From NCBI RefSeq assembly GCF_000826085.1, contig NZ_CCYM01000001.1:160385-224384 (forward strand): a stretch of DNA of 64,000 nt. The letters are read 5' to 3'. The translations under genes were made by a program, and so were the position numbers. The notes below the pieces were generated by a model that was given only the letters and a program-made list of their open reading frames with translations, was not told where the DNA came from and searched no databases. Positions 49,597 to 59,249 of the stretch are shown piece after piece. Within the stretch, counting starts at the first letter, position 1, and each line of letters begins with the position of its first letter. The stretch comes from Nigerium massiliense. Lineage in GTDB: Bacteria > Actinomycetota > Actinomycetes > Propionibacteriales > Propionibacteriaceae.

Positions 49597-50040
49597 TCAC
49601 TGGGCGATCTGGGTGATCTGGTAGGGCTGCGGCTTCTGCGCGGCGTGCGGGTGCTCCGGGCCGGCGTAGACCTTCAGCTTCTTCATGAGCTGGCGGCTGA
49701 GCTTGTTCTTCGGAAGCATGCCCCACACCGCGCGCTCGACGGCGTAGCGGGGATCCTTCTTCAGCAGTTCGCCGTAGGGGACGGACTTGAGCCCGCCCGG
49801 ACGCCCCGAGTGCCGGTAGGCCAGCTTGTCTTCGGCCTTGGCACCGGTCAGGGCGATCTTGGAAGCGTTCACGACGATGACGAAGTCACCGGCGTCCACG
49901 TGCGGCGCGTACGTGGCCTTGTGCTTGCCACGAAGCAAGGTCGCGGCGGTCACCGCGAGGCGGCCGAGGACGATGTCGTCGGCATCGATCACATGCCAGT
50001 TCCTGGTGATCTCGCCAGGCTTGGGGCTGTACGTAGACAC
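49597..50040 (-). CDS. rplM: Ribosomal protein L13
   Basis: A 147-residue large-subunit protein with the hallmarks [36 protein letters not shown] and [21 protein letters not shown] 50040 gives the usual [11 protein letters not shown] opening. First gene of the rplM-rpsI-glmM operon. Confidence 0.97.
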   Translation of the reverse strand: MSTYSPKPGEITRNWHVIDADDIVLGRLAVTAATLLRGKHKATYAPHVDAGDFVIVVNASKIALTGAKAEDKLAYRHSGRPGGLKSVPYGELLKKDPRYAVERAVWGMLPKNKLSRQLMKKLKVYAGPEHPHAAQKPQPYQITQIAQ

Positions 50041-50128
50041 GGTCGTTGACCATCTTCCATTTGATTGAGGACGTGAAACGCGGCGCGGGGCGATCGGGCG
50101 TCCGAAAGCTCCAGCGCAACAGCGACAA

Positions 50129-50157
50129 ACTTTACTCCGCGCTCGCGAGGCGGTCAA
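50129..50157 (-). promoter_or_regulatory. Promoter of the rplM-rpsI-glmM operon
   Basis: On the minus strand TTGACC (50157-50152) and TAAAGT (50134-50129) are separated by exactly 17 bp, the best housekeeping-type promoter in the window. The expected start near 50122 gives an 80-nt leader before the rplM GTG. The remaining part of the 189-bp gap up to the EF-G-like gene shows no clear site. Confidence 0.7.
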
Positions 50158-50229
50158 AACGGGTCACCGGGACCAGCGCCGGACGGATTCTCCCGGCTCG
50201 GCTCGCGTGGGCGAAGACAGTGGCATGGT

Positions 50230-52326
50230 ATGCCCATGAGTTCAAAGGTGAACAATCAGGTGGCCCAGGTGAACAGTCCCGACGACGTTCGTAACGTCGT
50301 GCTCATCGGGACGGCCGGGTCGGGCAAGACGTCCCTGTTCGAGCAGCTGCTGCGTTCGCGGGTGCCGGGCTATCGCGGAGAGAAGGACTCCCCCGAGCGG
50401 CTGTCCCAGCTCTATCTCGCGTCGCTGGCCACCGGGGACGTCGTCGTCAACCTGCTGGACGCCCCGGGGCACCCCGACTTCGTCGGCGAGCTGCGGGCGG
50501 GCATGCGCGCCGCGGACGCCGCGGTCTTCGTGCTGTCGGCCGCCGACGGGATCGACCCCGCGGCCCAGGCGCTGTGGGAGGAGTGCCGCCGGGTCAACCT
50601 GCCCCGCGTCATCGCCCTCACCAAGATGGACGCCGCGCCCGCCGACTTCGACACGGTCGTGGAGCAGGTCAAGCAGGCCTTCGGCGAGGGCGTCCTGCCC
50701 ACGCACGTCCCGGTCGGCTCGGGCGCGAACATCAGCGGCACCGTCGGCGTCCATTCGCGGCGGTTCCGCGACTACAGCGGCGGCGGCGAGCCGGTGCTGC
50801 ACGAGGGCGACGACGCCCACGACGACCTCATCGAGCCGCACCGCGGTCCGCTGGTCGAGGGGCTGATCCAGGAGGCCGAGGACGACGACCTCATGGAGCG
50901 CTACCTCGAGGGCGACGATCCCGGGCGCGACGCTCTGCTCGACGACCTGATGAAGGCGACGGCGGGCGCCAACCTCTTCCCGGTGGTGCCCGTGACGACG
51001 TCCAATCGCGTCGGAACCGAAGAGCTGCTGTCGCTGATCGAGCACGGCTTCCCGACCCCGAGCCTGCACCCCAACCCCGAGCTCACCCGCCTCACCGGCG
51101 ACACCGAGCCCACGCCGTCCGACCCCGCGGCGCCCCTGGTGGCGCAGGTGATCCGCACGACGAGCGACCCGTTCGCCGGCAAGCTGTCGATGGTGCGCAT
51201 CTTCTCCGGCACGCTGAGGGCGGACGCCCCGGTGCACGTGTCGGGCCACCGCTCGTTCTTCACCGATCAGGAGTCCGGCCACGCCGACCACGACGACGAG
51301 GAGCGCGTCGGCCAGATCCAGCAGGCGATCGGCACCGAGCTGGTGGCCAAGCCCGCGGCGATCGCCGGCGAGATCGTCATGGTGCCGAAGCTGACCACCG
51401 CCGAGACCGGCGACACGATCACCGACCGCGAGCACACGGGCGTCGTGGCGAACTGGCCGGTGCCCGAGCCGCTTCTGCCGCTGGCGATCAAGGCCGCGAC
51501 CCGCAACGACGAGGACAAGCTCGCCTCCGCGCTGCAGCGGCTCGCCGTCGAGGACTCCACCGTGCGGCTGGCCCGCGGGGCGTCCGATCAGCTGGTGCTG
51601 TGGACCACCGGCCAGGCGCACGCCGACCTCGTCCTGAGCCGGCTGAAGGAGCGCTACGGCGTCAACGTCGCCCAGGAGGACGTCAAGATCGACCTGCGGG
51701 AGACGTTCGTCGGCTCCGCGGACGCTCTGGGCCGGCATGTCAAGCAGTCCGGCGGGCACGGCCAGTACGCCGTGTGCAACCTCACGATCGAGCCGCTGGA
51801 GCGCGGCGCCGGCTTCGAGTTCGTCGACAAGGTGGTCGGCGGCTCGGTGCCGCGCCAGTTCATCCCGTCGGTGGAGAAGGGCGTCCAGGCCCAGATGCAG
51901 CGCGGCGTCCTGGCCGGCTACCCGATGACGGACGTCCGCGTCACGCTGTACGACGGCAAGTCGCACTCGGTCGACTCCAGCGACATGGCCTTCCAGATGG
52001 CCGGGGCCGCCGCGCTGAAGGAGGCGGCCTCCGACCGGTCGAAGGTGGCGCTGCTGGAGCCGCTGGACGAGGTGACGGTCACCGTCGGCGACGCCTACCT
52101 GGGCGCCGTGATGACCGACCTGTCCGGACGCCGCGGGCAGGTGCTCGGCACGGACGCCGTGGACGGACGCGCGGTGATCCGCGCGCTGGTGCCCCAGTCG
52201 GAGCTGGCGCGCTACGCCATCGACCTGCGCGGCATCGCCCACGGCGGAGGGACGTTCACCCGGGCGTTCCACGGGTACGAGCTGATGCCGGCCCAGATCA
52301 GCGAGCAGTACCTGGCCCAGGGCTGA
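50230..52326 (+). CDS. Elongation factor G-like GTPase (EF-G2 type)
   Basis: A 698-residue translational GTPase paralogue found in actinobacteria beside true EF-G. The GTP site is intact: P-loop GTAGSGKTSL, switch II DAPGHPDFVGEL, TKMD. Domains II-V follow with FVGSADALGRHVKQSGGHGQYA and a C-terminal AYLGAVMTDLSGRRGQV. It is not next to rpsL, rpsG or tuf, which also separates it from canonical fusA. The role of EF-G2 proteins is unclear; weak or no translocase activity is reported for mycobacterial relatives. ATG 50236 is an alternative start. Confidence 0.88.
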   Translation: MPMSSKVNNQVAQVNSPDDVRNVVLIGTAGSGKTSLFEQLLRSRVPGYRGEKDSPERLSQLYLASLATGDVVVNLLDAPGHPDFVGELRAGMRAADAAVFVLSAADGIDPAAQALWEECRRVNLPRVIALTKMDAAPADFDTVVEQVKQAFGEGVLPTHVPVGSGANISGTVGVHSRRFRDYSGGGEPVLHEGDDAHDDLIEPHRGPLVEGLIQEAEDDDLMERYLEGDDPGRDALLDDLMKATAGANLFPVVPVTTSNRVGTEELLSLIEHGFPTPSLHPNPELTRLTGDTEPTPSDPAAPLVAQVIRTTSDPFAGKLSMVRIFSGTLRADAPVHVSGHRSFFTDQESGHADHDDEERVGQIQQAIGTELVAKPAAIAGEIVMVPKLTTAETGDTITDREHTGVVANWPVPEPLLPLAIKAATRNDEDKLASALQRLAVEDSTVRLARGASDQLVLWTTGQAHADLVLSRLKERYGVNVAQEDVKIDLRETFVGSADALGRHVKQSGGHGQYAVCNLTIEPLERGAGFEFVDKVVGGSVPRQFIPSVEKGVQAQMQRGVLAGYPMTDVRVTLYDGKSHSVDSSDMAFQMAGAAALKEAASDRSKVALLEPLDEVTVTVGDAYLGAVMTDLSGRRGQVLGTDAVDGRAVIRALVPQSELARYAIDLRGIAHGGGTFTRAFHGYELMPAQISEQYLAQG

Positions 52327-52335
52327 CCCTCGTCC

Positions 52336-52373
52336 GCGCCGTGCCCGCCCCGCCGCGCGGGTGGGCACGGCGC
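52336..52373 (+). terminator. Hairpin terminator after the EF-G-like gene
   Basis: GCGCCGTGCCC (52336-52346) pairs perfectly with GGGCACGGCGC (52363-52373) 10 bp after the stop codon. Confidence 0.75.
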
Positions 52374-52392
52374 GCTCCGGGCGTGTCGCATA

Positions 52393-53706
52393 ATGGCCGG
52401 TGATATGTCCACGTCACACCAGCACACCGCCACGCCCGGTACCGCCTCCCCGCTTCCGCGGCTGCGGGTGCGCACCCAGCGCCTCGACGAGCACGTCGAT
52501 CTGCTGGCCCGGATCCCGGCCGACGTCACCGCGGTGTGGCTGCGGCACGGCCACGGGCTCATCGCCGTGGGCTGCGCCGAACGCATCGTCACCGCCGGCG
52601 AGAGCCGGTTCGCGGACGCCTCGAGCCGGTTCCGCGCGCTGGCCGGCGCCGCCGACGTCGAGGACGAGGCACAGGTGCGCGGCAGCGGGCTGGTCGCGCT
52701 GGGATCCTTCTCGTACTCCGCCGGCTCGCCGCGGCCGTCGACGCTCGTCATCCCCGAGGCGGTCCTGGGCCGCAGCGGCGACGTGACGTTCCTGACCACC
52801 GTGACGCGCGACGGTTCCGCGGCGGCGTCCACGGATTGGCGCGAGCTGTTCGGCCCGACGCCCCCCGACGCCTCCGTCGCCGCCACCGTCACCCCCGACC
52901 ACACGCCGGCCGCCTACCAGCGGCTCGTCGCGGAGACGATCGCGCGCATCACAGCCGGCGCCGCGGACAAGGTGGTGCTCTCGGAGCGCAGCACCGTCAC
53001 GTCGGACGATCGCATCGAACCCGCGGTGCTGCTGCGCCGCCTTGCCGAGCGCTTCCCGTCCACGTGGGTGTACAAGGTGTCCGACGTGCTGGGCGCGAGC
53101 CCCGAGATGCTCGCCCAGACCGACCACGGACGCCTGTTCAGCCGCGTGCTGGCCGGGAGCCGGGTCGCCGAGGGAGGCAGGCTGTCGGAGGACGAGCGCC
53201 GCGCCTTCCGCGCCGACCCCAAGGAACGTTCCGAGCACGCGTTCGCGATCGACTCGGTGACCTCGCGGCTGGGGTCGGTCGCCGAGGACGTCACGGCGTC
53301 CGCCGAACCGTTCATCCTGCGGCTGCCGGGCATCGAGCACCTCGCCTCCGACGTGTCGGCCGCGCTGCGTCCGGGCGTCACGAGCCTGGACGTCGCGGCG
53401 GTGCTGCACCCGTCCGCGGCGGTCAGCGGGACGCCCCGGGACGCGGCGGACGCGATCATCGCCGAGCTGGAGCCGCACGACCGCGGCGGTTACGCCGGCC
53501 CGGTCGGCTGGATGGACGCCCGCGGCGACGGGCAGTGGGCGATCGCGCTGCGCCTGGCGCACCTGCGCGGCCCGCACGAGGTGGCGCTGCAGGCCGGCGG
53601 CGGGATCGTCGCGGCGTCCGACCCCGTGGTCGAGCACGCCGAGGCGCTCGCGAAGACCCGGCCGCTGCTGCGGGCGCTGTTCGGCGCGGACGGCTCAGCC
53701 CGCTGA
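52393..53706 (+). CDS. menF: Isochorismate synthase
   Basis: Converts chorismate to isochorismate, the entry to menaquinone. The 437-residue enzyme has the chorismate-binding fold: KVVLSERSTVTSDD, SDVLGASPEMLAQTD, SRVLAGSRVAEGG, ERSEHAFAIDSV, LHPSAAVSGTPRDAA and QAGGGIVAASDPVVEHAE. Menaquinone rather than siderophore use is inferred from the men neighbours. It ends 12 bp inside the convergent menD. ATG 52405 is another possible start. Confidence 0.9.
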   Translation: MAGDMSTSHQHTATPGTASPLPRLRVRTQRLDEHVDLLARIPADVTAVWLRHGHGLIAVGCAERIVTAGESRFADASSRFRALAGAADVEDEAQVRGSGLVALGSFSYSAGSPRPSTLVIPEAVLGRSGDVTFLTTVTRDGSAAASTDWRELFGPTPPDASVAATVTPDHTPAAYQRLVAETIARITAGAADKVVLSERSTVTSDDRIEPAVLLRRLAERFPSTWVYKVSDVLGASPEMLAQTDHGRLFSRVLAGSRVAEGGRLSEDERRAFRADPKERSEHAFAIDSVTSRLGSVAEDVTASAEPFILRLPGIEHLASDVSAALRPGVTSLDVAAVLHPSAAVSGTPRDAADAIIAELEPHDRGGYAGPVGWMDARGDGQWAIALRLAHLRGPHEVALQAGGGIVAASDPVVEHAEALAKTRPLLRALFGADGSAR

Positions 53707-55365
53707 CCCCTCGCGCACCACGAGCAGCCGACGCCCCGTCGCGGGCGCGGCCAGCGCGGCGGCCAGCCCGCCGGGGGTGACGGCCGCGGCGGGGACGCCC
53801 AGGGCTCGGCCTGCGGCCACCAGGTCCACGCCGTGCGGCGTGGTGAAGAAGCGCCGCAGCACCGCCGGCGGCGCCGCCCGGTGCTCGAGGCCCGAGAAGA
53901 TGCGCCCGCCGCCGTCGTCCAGCACGACGACGTCGAGGCCCACGGCCGGCTCGTCGGGGCCGATCACGAGGCCGGTGAGGTCGTGTACCGCGGTGAGGTC
54001 GCCGATCAGCGCCCGCACCCGCCCCGGCCGTCCGGCGCGGGCCAGCGCCACCCCCGTGGCCGTCGAGACGAGCCCGTCGATGCCCGCCAGGCCGCGGTTG
54101 GCCACCACCGTCGCGCGGGCCGCCCCGGCGTGTTGCTCCAGGTCGCGCACCACCGAGGACGAGCCGAGCACCAGCACATCGTCGGGGCCGCAGGCGTCCC
54201 AGGCCGTCACGGCGGCGCGGGCCTGCCAGGAGGCGGGTCCCGGGGCGGCAGAGGCTGCCGCCCGCCAGGCGGCGAGGAAGGCTCGCTGCCCCTGCGCGGC
54301 GGCCGGCGTCGCGACGCCGGCGGCGGCAGGGACGACGAGACCGGCGCGACGGGCGGCGTCCGGCCAGCGCGGACCGGGGTGGACGACGACGACGTCCACG
54401 TCCGGCGCCCCGAGCAGGCCGGTGACGACGGGGCGCGACAGCGTGGGGTGGCCGAACACGACCGCGCGGTCGGGACGCAGCGCCCCGGCCCCGGCGGTCA
54501 TCACCTCGCGCAGCAGCTCCGGGTAGCCGCCGATCAGCGCGTCCCCGCCGCGGGCGTCCGAGGACGGCTCGGCGAACAGCGGCAGGCGGTGCTCCTCGGC
54601 GAAGGCGCGCGCGGCGGGTCCGGCGCCGTCCCCGGCCACCACGACCGTGCGCCCGGTGACGCGGATCTCGACCGGCTCCGGGGCGGGCTGCGCCGGCCGC
54701 CGGGTCAGCACGATGGGGCCGCCGGCGGGGGCGGCGTCCAGGCTCGCGGCGACCGGGGTCAGCGGGTCGCGCAGGCAGACGTTGAGGTGGACGGGGCCGG
54801 GATCCTCGCCGGTGGCGGCGGCGAACGCGCGCGCAACCGCGTTGACGGCGGTGCGGAGCTCGACCGCGGCGGCGCCCCCGGCGGCGGGCGCCGGCAGGTC
54901 GAACGCGTAGCGGACGGCGTCCCCGTACAGCCCCGCCTGCCGAGTCGCCTGGTTGGCCCCGGTGTCGCGGAGCTCGGCGGGGCGGTCGGCGGTCAGGACG
55001 ATCAGCGGGACGCCGGCATGGTGCGCCTCGAGGACGGCCGCGTGCAGGTGGGCGGTCGCGGTGCCCGACGTGGTGACGACCACGCCCGGCGACGCCGGGT
55101 TCGCCCGCGAGATCCCGAGCGCGGTGAAGGCGGCGGCGCGCTCGTCGACGCGCACGTGGGGCCGCAGCGCGGCGGCGACGGTGGCGTCCTGTAGCGCGTA
55201 GACGAACGGCGCCGACCGCGAGCCGGGCGCGAGCACGACGTCGCGGACGCCCAGCGCGGCCAGCGCCCGCCAGATGGCCTCGGCCTCCTCGACGGCGCCC
55301 GAGCCGCAGGGCGTCGGCGGGTCGATGGACGCGGGCCCGCGCCCGAGGTCGTCCGGGCCGGTCAT
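53695..55365 (-). CDS. menD: SEPHCHC synthase (MenD)
   Basis: Thiamine-diphosphate enzyme joining isochorismate and 2-oxoglutarate. The 556-residue protein shows the opening LGVRDVVLAPGSRSAPFVYAL, the VRVDERAAAFTALG glutamate that activates ThDP, SGTATAHLHAAVLEAHHAG, PLIVLTADRPAELRDTGANQ and the late GDLTAVHDLTGL ThDP-binding region. Its ATG overlaps the menC stop (ATGA). Confidence 0.96.
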   Translation of the reverse strand: MTGPDDLGRGPASIDPPTPCGSGAVEEAEAIWRALAALGVRDVVLAPGSRSAPFVYALQDATVAAALRPHVRVDERAAAFTALGISRANPASPGVVVTTSGTATAHLHAAVLEAHHAGVPLIVLTADRPAELRDTGANQATRQAGLYGDAVRYAFDLPAPAAGGAAAVELRTAVNAVARAFAAATGEDPGPVHLNVCLRDPLTPVAASLDAAPAGGPIVLTRRPAQPAPEPVEIRVTGRTVVVAGDGAGPAARAFAEEHRLPLFAEPSSDARGGDALIGGYPELLREVMTAGAGALRPDRAVVFGHPTLSRPVVTGLLGAPDVDVVVVHPGPRWPDAARRAGLVVPAAAGVATPAAAQGQRAFLAAWRAAASAAPGPASWQARAAVTAWDACGPDDVLVLGSSSVVRDLEQHAGAARATVVANRGLAGIDGLVSTATGVALARAGRPGRVRALIGDLTAVHDLTGLVIGPDEPAVGLDVVVLDDGGGRIFSGLEHRAAPPAVLRRFFTTPHGVDLVAAGRALGVPAAAVTPGGLAAALAAPATGRRLLVVREGSAG

Positions 55366-56408
55366 GACGCGGCCCCCTCGAGTTCCGCGGCGCAGTCGGC
55401 GAGCCGACGCTCCCAGGCGGCCGCTACGGCGTCCTCGGGCGCGAACCGGGCGAGCAGGTCCGGCTCGGGGCCGGGCCGGGTGACGGGCAGGACGCCGCCG
55501 GCGCTGCGCAGCGGCTCCGCGACCAGGTCGCCGGTGAGCAGCGCGCCCGTGGCCAGCCCACAGGCGTACGGCAGCTCGGGCAGCGCGGCCGCGCACGCGA
55601 CGCCCGCGGACAGCCCGACGCTCGACTCGAGCGCGGACGAGACGACCACGGGCAGTCCGGCCTGCTCGGCGAGTTCGAGGCAGCGGCGGATGCCGCCGAG
55701 CGGCTGCACCTTCAGCACCAACAGGTCCGCGGCCCCGGCGCGCGCGACCCGCAGCGGATCCTCGGCGCGGCGCACCAGCTCGTCCGCGGCGATCGGGACG
55801 TCCACCCGGCGGCGCAGCGCAGCGAGGTCCTCCAGCGACGCGACGGGCTGCTCGGCGTACTCGAGACCGCCCGCAGCCCGGTCGAGCAGGCCGATCGCGG
55901 CCAGCGCCTCGTCCAGCGACCAGGCCGCGTTGGCGTCGATGCGGATGCGGCCGTCCGGGCCCAGGGCGTCCCGGACGGCCTCGATGCGCGCGGCGTCCTG
56001 CGCGAGCGTGCTGCCCGGATCGGCGACCTTGACCTTGGCCGTGCGCGCTCCCCCGGCGCTGGCGAGGCGGTGCGCCTCCCCGGGCGCGACGACGGGGATC
56101 GTCACGTTGACGGGCACGGCGTCCCGGACGGGCCGGGGGCGCTGCGAGGTGGCGTCCGCGACGGCGGCGCCGAGCCACGCGCTGGACTCGGCCGGGCCGT
56201 AGTCGGCGAACGGGGAGAATTCGGCCCAGCCTGCCGGCCCCCGCAGCAGCAGCCCCTCGCGCACGGTGATGCGCCGGAAGCGGGTGGTCATCGGGATCGA
56301 CCAGGCCACCGCCTCGTCGATGCCGCGCTCGCGCAGGGCGGGCGGGACCGCCACCCCGGCGCTCGGACGACTCGCCTCACGAGGAAGGCCGGACAACGGC
56401 TGGGACAC
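55362..56408 (-). CDS. menC: o-Succinylbenzoate synthase
   Basis: Enolase-superfamily dehydratase of menaquinone synthesis. The 348-residue protein has TRFRRITVREGLLLRGPAGWAEFSPF, the catalytic lysine pair in TAKVKVAD, metal ligands in IRIDANAAWS, EYAEQP and AADELVRR, and the VLKVQPLGGI lysine. GTG 56408, preceded by AGGAG six bases away, is the start; about 50 residues then precede the usual homology start. Overlaps menD by 4 bp and is divergent from menB. Confidence 0.92.
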   Translation of the reverse strand: MSQPLSGLPREASRPSAGVAVPPALRERGIDEAVAWSIPMTTRFRRITVREGLLLRGPAGWAEFSPFADYGPAESSAWLGAAVADATSQRPRPVRDAVPVNVTIPVVAPGEAHRLASAGGARTAKVKVADPGSTLAQDAARIEAVRDALGPDGRIRIDANAAWSLDEALAAIGLLDRAAGGLEYAEQPVASLEDLAALRRRVDVPIAADELVRRAEDPLRVARAGAADLLVLKVQPLGGIRRCLELAEQAGLPVVVSSALESSVGLSAGVACAAALPELPYACGLATGALLTGDLVAEPLRSAGGVLPVTRPGPEPDLLARFAPEDAVAAAWERRLADCAAELEGAAS

Positions 56409-56519
56409 GCGCGCTCCTGATCGACGCGGACGGACGGGGACGCACGCCACTGTGCCACGCCGACGGCCCCCTGGCGCACCAGCGTCGGGGGCAGGGCCGC
56501 CCGGCGCTAGCCTGGGCCG

Positions 56520-57503
56520 GTGCCCGATACCACCTCACCGCTGCCCCGCTCCGTCTCGGAGACCTTCGACCCCGCGCGCTGGCGCGACATCGGCGCCGAC
56601 GAGCTGGGTGGCCCCGCGTTCACCGACATCACCTATCACCGCGCCGTCGAGCGCACCGGCGAGGGCCCGGACGCCGCGTCCCGCGACCTGCCGTGCGTCC
56701 GCATCGCGTTCGACCGTCCCGAGGTGCGCAACGCGTTCCGCCCGCACACCGTCGACGAGCTGTACCGCGCCCTCGACCACGCCCGGCTCGACACGCAGGT
56801 CGGCGTCATCCTGCTCACCGGTAACGGCCCCTCTCCGAAGGACGGCGGCCGGGCGTTCTGCTCCGGCGGCGACCAGCGCATCCGTGGCCGCTCGGGCTAC
56901 CAGTACGCCGACGGCGAGGACGCCGCGTCGATCCGGCCGGCGCAGGCGGGGCGGCTGCACATCCTCGAGGTGCAGCGGCTGATCCGCACCATGGGCAAGG
57001 TCGTCATCGCGGTCGTCAACGGCTGGGCGGCCGGCGGCGGCCACTCGCTGCACGTCGTCGCGGACCTGTCCATCGCCTCGCGCGAGCATGCGCGGTTCAA
57101 GCAGACCGACGCCAACGTCGGCTCGTTCGACGGCGGCTACGGCTCGGCCTACCTGGCCAAGCAGGTCGGCCAGAAGCGGGCGCGGGAGATCTTCTTCCTC
57201 GCCGAGGAGTACTCCGCGCAGGACGCCTACGACTGGGGCGCCGTCAACCGGGTCGTCGACCACGCCGACCTCGAGGACACCGCGCTGGCGATGGCCGCGA
57301 CGATCGCCACCAAGTCGCCGCAGGCCATCCGCATGCTGAAGTTCGCGTTCAACCTGGCCGACGACGGCCTGATGGGCCAGCAGGTGTTCGCGGGCGAGGC
57401 GACCCGGCTGGCCTACATGACCGACGAGGCCGTCGAGGGCCGCGACGCGTTCCTCGAGCACCGCGCCCCCGACTGGTCGTCGTTCGGCCACCCGCAGGGC
57501 TGA
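56520..57503 (+). CDS. menB: 1,4-Dihydroxy-2-naphthoyl-CoA synthase
   Basis: Crotonase-fold ring-closing enzyme of menaquinone synthesis. The 327-residue protein has PEVRNAFRPHTVDEL, the oxyanion region FCSGGDQRIRGRSGYQYADG, VNGWAAGGGHSLHVVADLSIAS, the FKQTDANVGSFDGGYGSAYLAKQVG segment and a C-terminal YMTDEAVEGRDAFLEHR. The GTG start overlaps no neighbour; menE follows 4 bp later. Confidence 0.96.
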   Translation: MPDTTSPLPRSVSETFDPARWRDIGADELGGPAFTDITYHRAVERTGEGPDAASRDLPCVRIAFDRPEVRNAFRPHTVDELYRALDHARLDTQVGVILLTGNGPSPKDGGRAFCSGGDQRIRGRSGYQYADGEDAASIRPAQAGRLHILEVQRLIRTMGKVVIAVVNGWAAGGGHSLHVVADLSIASREHARFKQTDANVGSFDGGYGSAYLAKQVGQKRAREIFFLAEEYSAQDAYDWGAVNRVVDHADLEDTALAMAATIATKSPQAIRMLKFAFNLADDGLMGQQVFAGEATRLAYMTDEAVEGRDAFLEHRAPDWSSFGHPQG

Positions 57504-57507
57504 GCCG

Positions 57508-58773
57508 GTGAGTGGAACCCGCGCCTGGCTAACGCCGCGGCCCTTCGACGGGACGCCCGCGTCCCTGGTCGAGCACGCGGACGCCGTCGCCGCCGTGATG
57601 CGCGGCGACGGGCGGCTGTGGCTCGGCCCGTTCCCGCCCCCCGCGGAGCTGCCCGCCGGCTACGAGCGGACCGCCCTCGTGGTGCCCACGTCGGGCTCGA
57701 CGGGGCGGGCGAAGGCCGTCGCGCTGGAGCTGTCCGCCCTTGTCGCGAGTCAGGACGCCACCGCGCGCACCCTCGGCGGGCACGGCCTGTGGCTGCCCCT
57801 GCTGCCGCCGACGCACATCGCTGGCGTCCAGGTGATCGCCCGCGCCTGCCGGGCGGCGCAGGCGCTCGGGCTGAACCGCCCGCTCCTGCCCGAGGCGTTC
57901 CCCGCCCTCGGGCACTTCGACGCCGACGCCTTCGCCGCCGTCGCCGCGCCGGCGCTGCAGCAGGCGGATGCCGCCGGCGTCCCCGCGTTCACCTCGCTCG
58001 TCCCCACCCAGCTCGGCCGTCTGCTGACCGACGAGACACCCGCCGGCGGCCGTGCCCGCGGCCTGCTCGCCCAGTTCGCCGCCGTGCTGGTGGGCGGGGC
58101 CGCGACGACGCCGGCGACGCTCGAGGCGTCCCGGGCCGCGGGCGTGGCCGTCCGCACGACCTACGGCTCCAGCGAGACCGCGGGCGGCTGCGTCTACGAC
58201 GGGGTGCCGCTGGACGGCGTCCGGCTCGCGCTTGCCGACGCCGACGGCGGCGCCGGACGCCTGCTCATCGCCTCCCCGACGCTGGCCCGCGGCTACCTGT
58301 GCGCGGACGGCTCCGCCGACGGCTCCGCGTTCACCGCCGACGAGCAGGCGGGGCGCCGGTTCGTCACCTCCGACCTCGCCCGCCTCGACGGGGGGCAACT
58401 CAGCATCCTCGGGCGGGCGGACGACGTCGTCATCACCGGCGGCCGCAAGGTGCTCCCCCAAGATGTCGAGGCCGCGATCGACGCCAGCCCCGGGCTCGCC
58501 GGCCTGGTCGCCGACCGGGTCGTGGTCGGCGTCCCGGACGCCGAGTGGGGCGAGCGCCTCGTCGCCCTCGTCGTGCCCGCCCCGGGCACGGACGCGAACC
58601 AGCTCCCCGGCCTCGTCACCGCGGCGCTGCGCGCGGGCGTCCTGCCCCGACACGCGGTGCCGAAGCAGGCGCTGCTCGTCGACGCGCTCCCCCTGCTCGG
58701 CATCGGCAAGGTGGATCGGCGCGCCGCGCGGGCGTCCGCGATCGCTCAGCTGCGCATCGAGTGCACCGGGTGA
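57508..58773 (+). CDS. menE: o-Succinylbenzoate-CoA ligase
   Basis: Activates o-succinylbenzoate with CoA and ATP before MenB. The 421-residue ANL enzyme is short, as MenE proteins are in actinobacteria. It has the P-loop VVPTSGSTGRAKAVALE, TYGSSETAGGCVYDG, the hinge RRFVTSDLARLD...GRADDVVITGGRKV and the catalytic lysine LLGIGKVDRRA. GTG start. Its last 28 bp overlap the end of the convergent yccF-type gene. Confidence 0.9.
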   Translation: MSGTRAWLTPRPFDGTPASLVEHADAVAAVMRGDGRLWLGPFPPPAELPAGYERTALVVPTSGSTGRAKAVALELSALVASQDATARTLGGHGLWLPLLPPTHIAGVQVIARACRAAQALGLNRPLLPEAFPALGHFDADAFAAVAAPALQQADAAGVPAFTSLVPTQLGRLLTDETPAGGRARGLLAQFAAVLVGGAATTPATLEASRAAGVAVRTTYGSSETAGGCVYDGVPLDGVRLALADADGGAGRLLIASPTLARGYLCADGSADGSAFTADEQAGRRFVTSDLARLDGGQLSILGRADDVVITGGRKVLPQDVEAAIDASPGLAGLVADRVVVGVPDAEWGERLVALVVPAPGTDANQLPGLVTAALRAGVLPRHAVPKQALLVDALPLLGIGKVDRRAARASAIAQLRIECTG

Positions 58774-59162
58774 TCCCAGGCCGCGAGGCTGTTCGAGTCG
58801 ACGATGCGCTTGCCGAACGGGGCGAGGCTGATCGGGATCAGCTTGAGGTTCGCCACGGCCAGCGGCAGGCCGACGATCGTCACGGCCTGCGCGACCGCGG
58901 ACAGGATGTGGCCGAGCGCCAGCCACCAGCCGGCGAGCACGAGCCAGATCACGTTGACGACGGCGGAGCCGACGCCCGCGTCGTGCCGGTCGACGACGGT
59001 CTTGCCGAACGGCCACAGCGCGTAGCGGGCCAGCCGGAACGACGCGACGCCGGCGGGGAGGGTGACGATCGCCAGGCAGGCGAGGATGCCGGCCAGGAAG
59101 TAGCCGAGGGCGAGCCAGATGCCGCCGGTCAGCAGCCAGACGATGTTGAGCAGGGTGCGCAT
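58746..59162 (-). CDS. YccF-domain membrane protein
   Basis: A 138-residue membrane protein with two copies of the YccF repeat. Each has a NVIWLLxGGxWLALG helix, then a PxGxAxxxLxxxxLxPFGKxVVD element (about residues 6-56 and 72-122). Function of the family is unknown. AAAGGA precedes ATG 59162. Confidence 0.88.
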   Translation of the reverse strand: MRTLLNIVWLLTGGIWLALGYFLAGILACLAIVTLPAGVASFRLARYALWPFGKTVVDRHDAGVGSAVVNVIWLVLAGWWLALGHILSAVAQAVTIVGLPLAVANLKLIPISLAPFGKRIVDSNSLAAWDHPVHSMRS

Positions 59163-59249
59163 GATCGGGGTCCTTTCCGTGCGTTGTCCCCATCATGCCT
59201 GGCGCCGCCGACAGTTTGGGCGCGGGCCCCCGTCGCTAAGCTGGCCGTC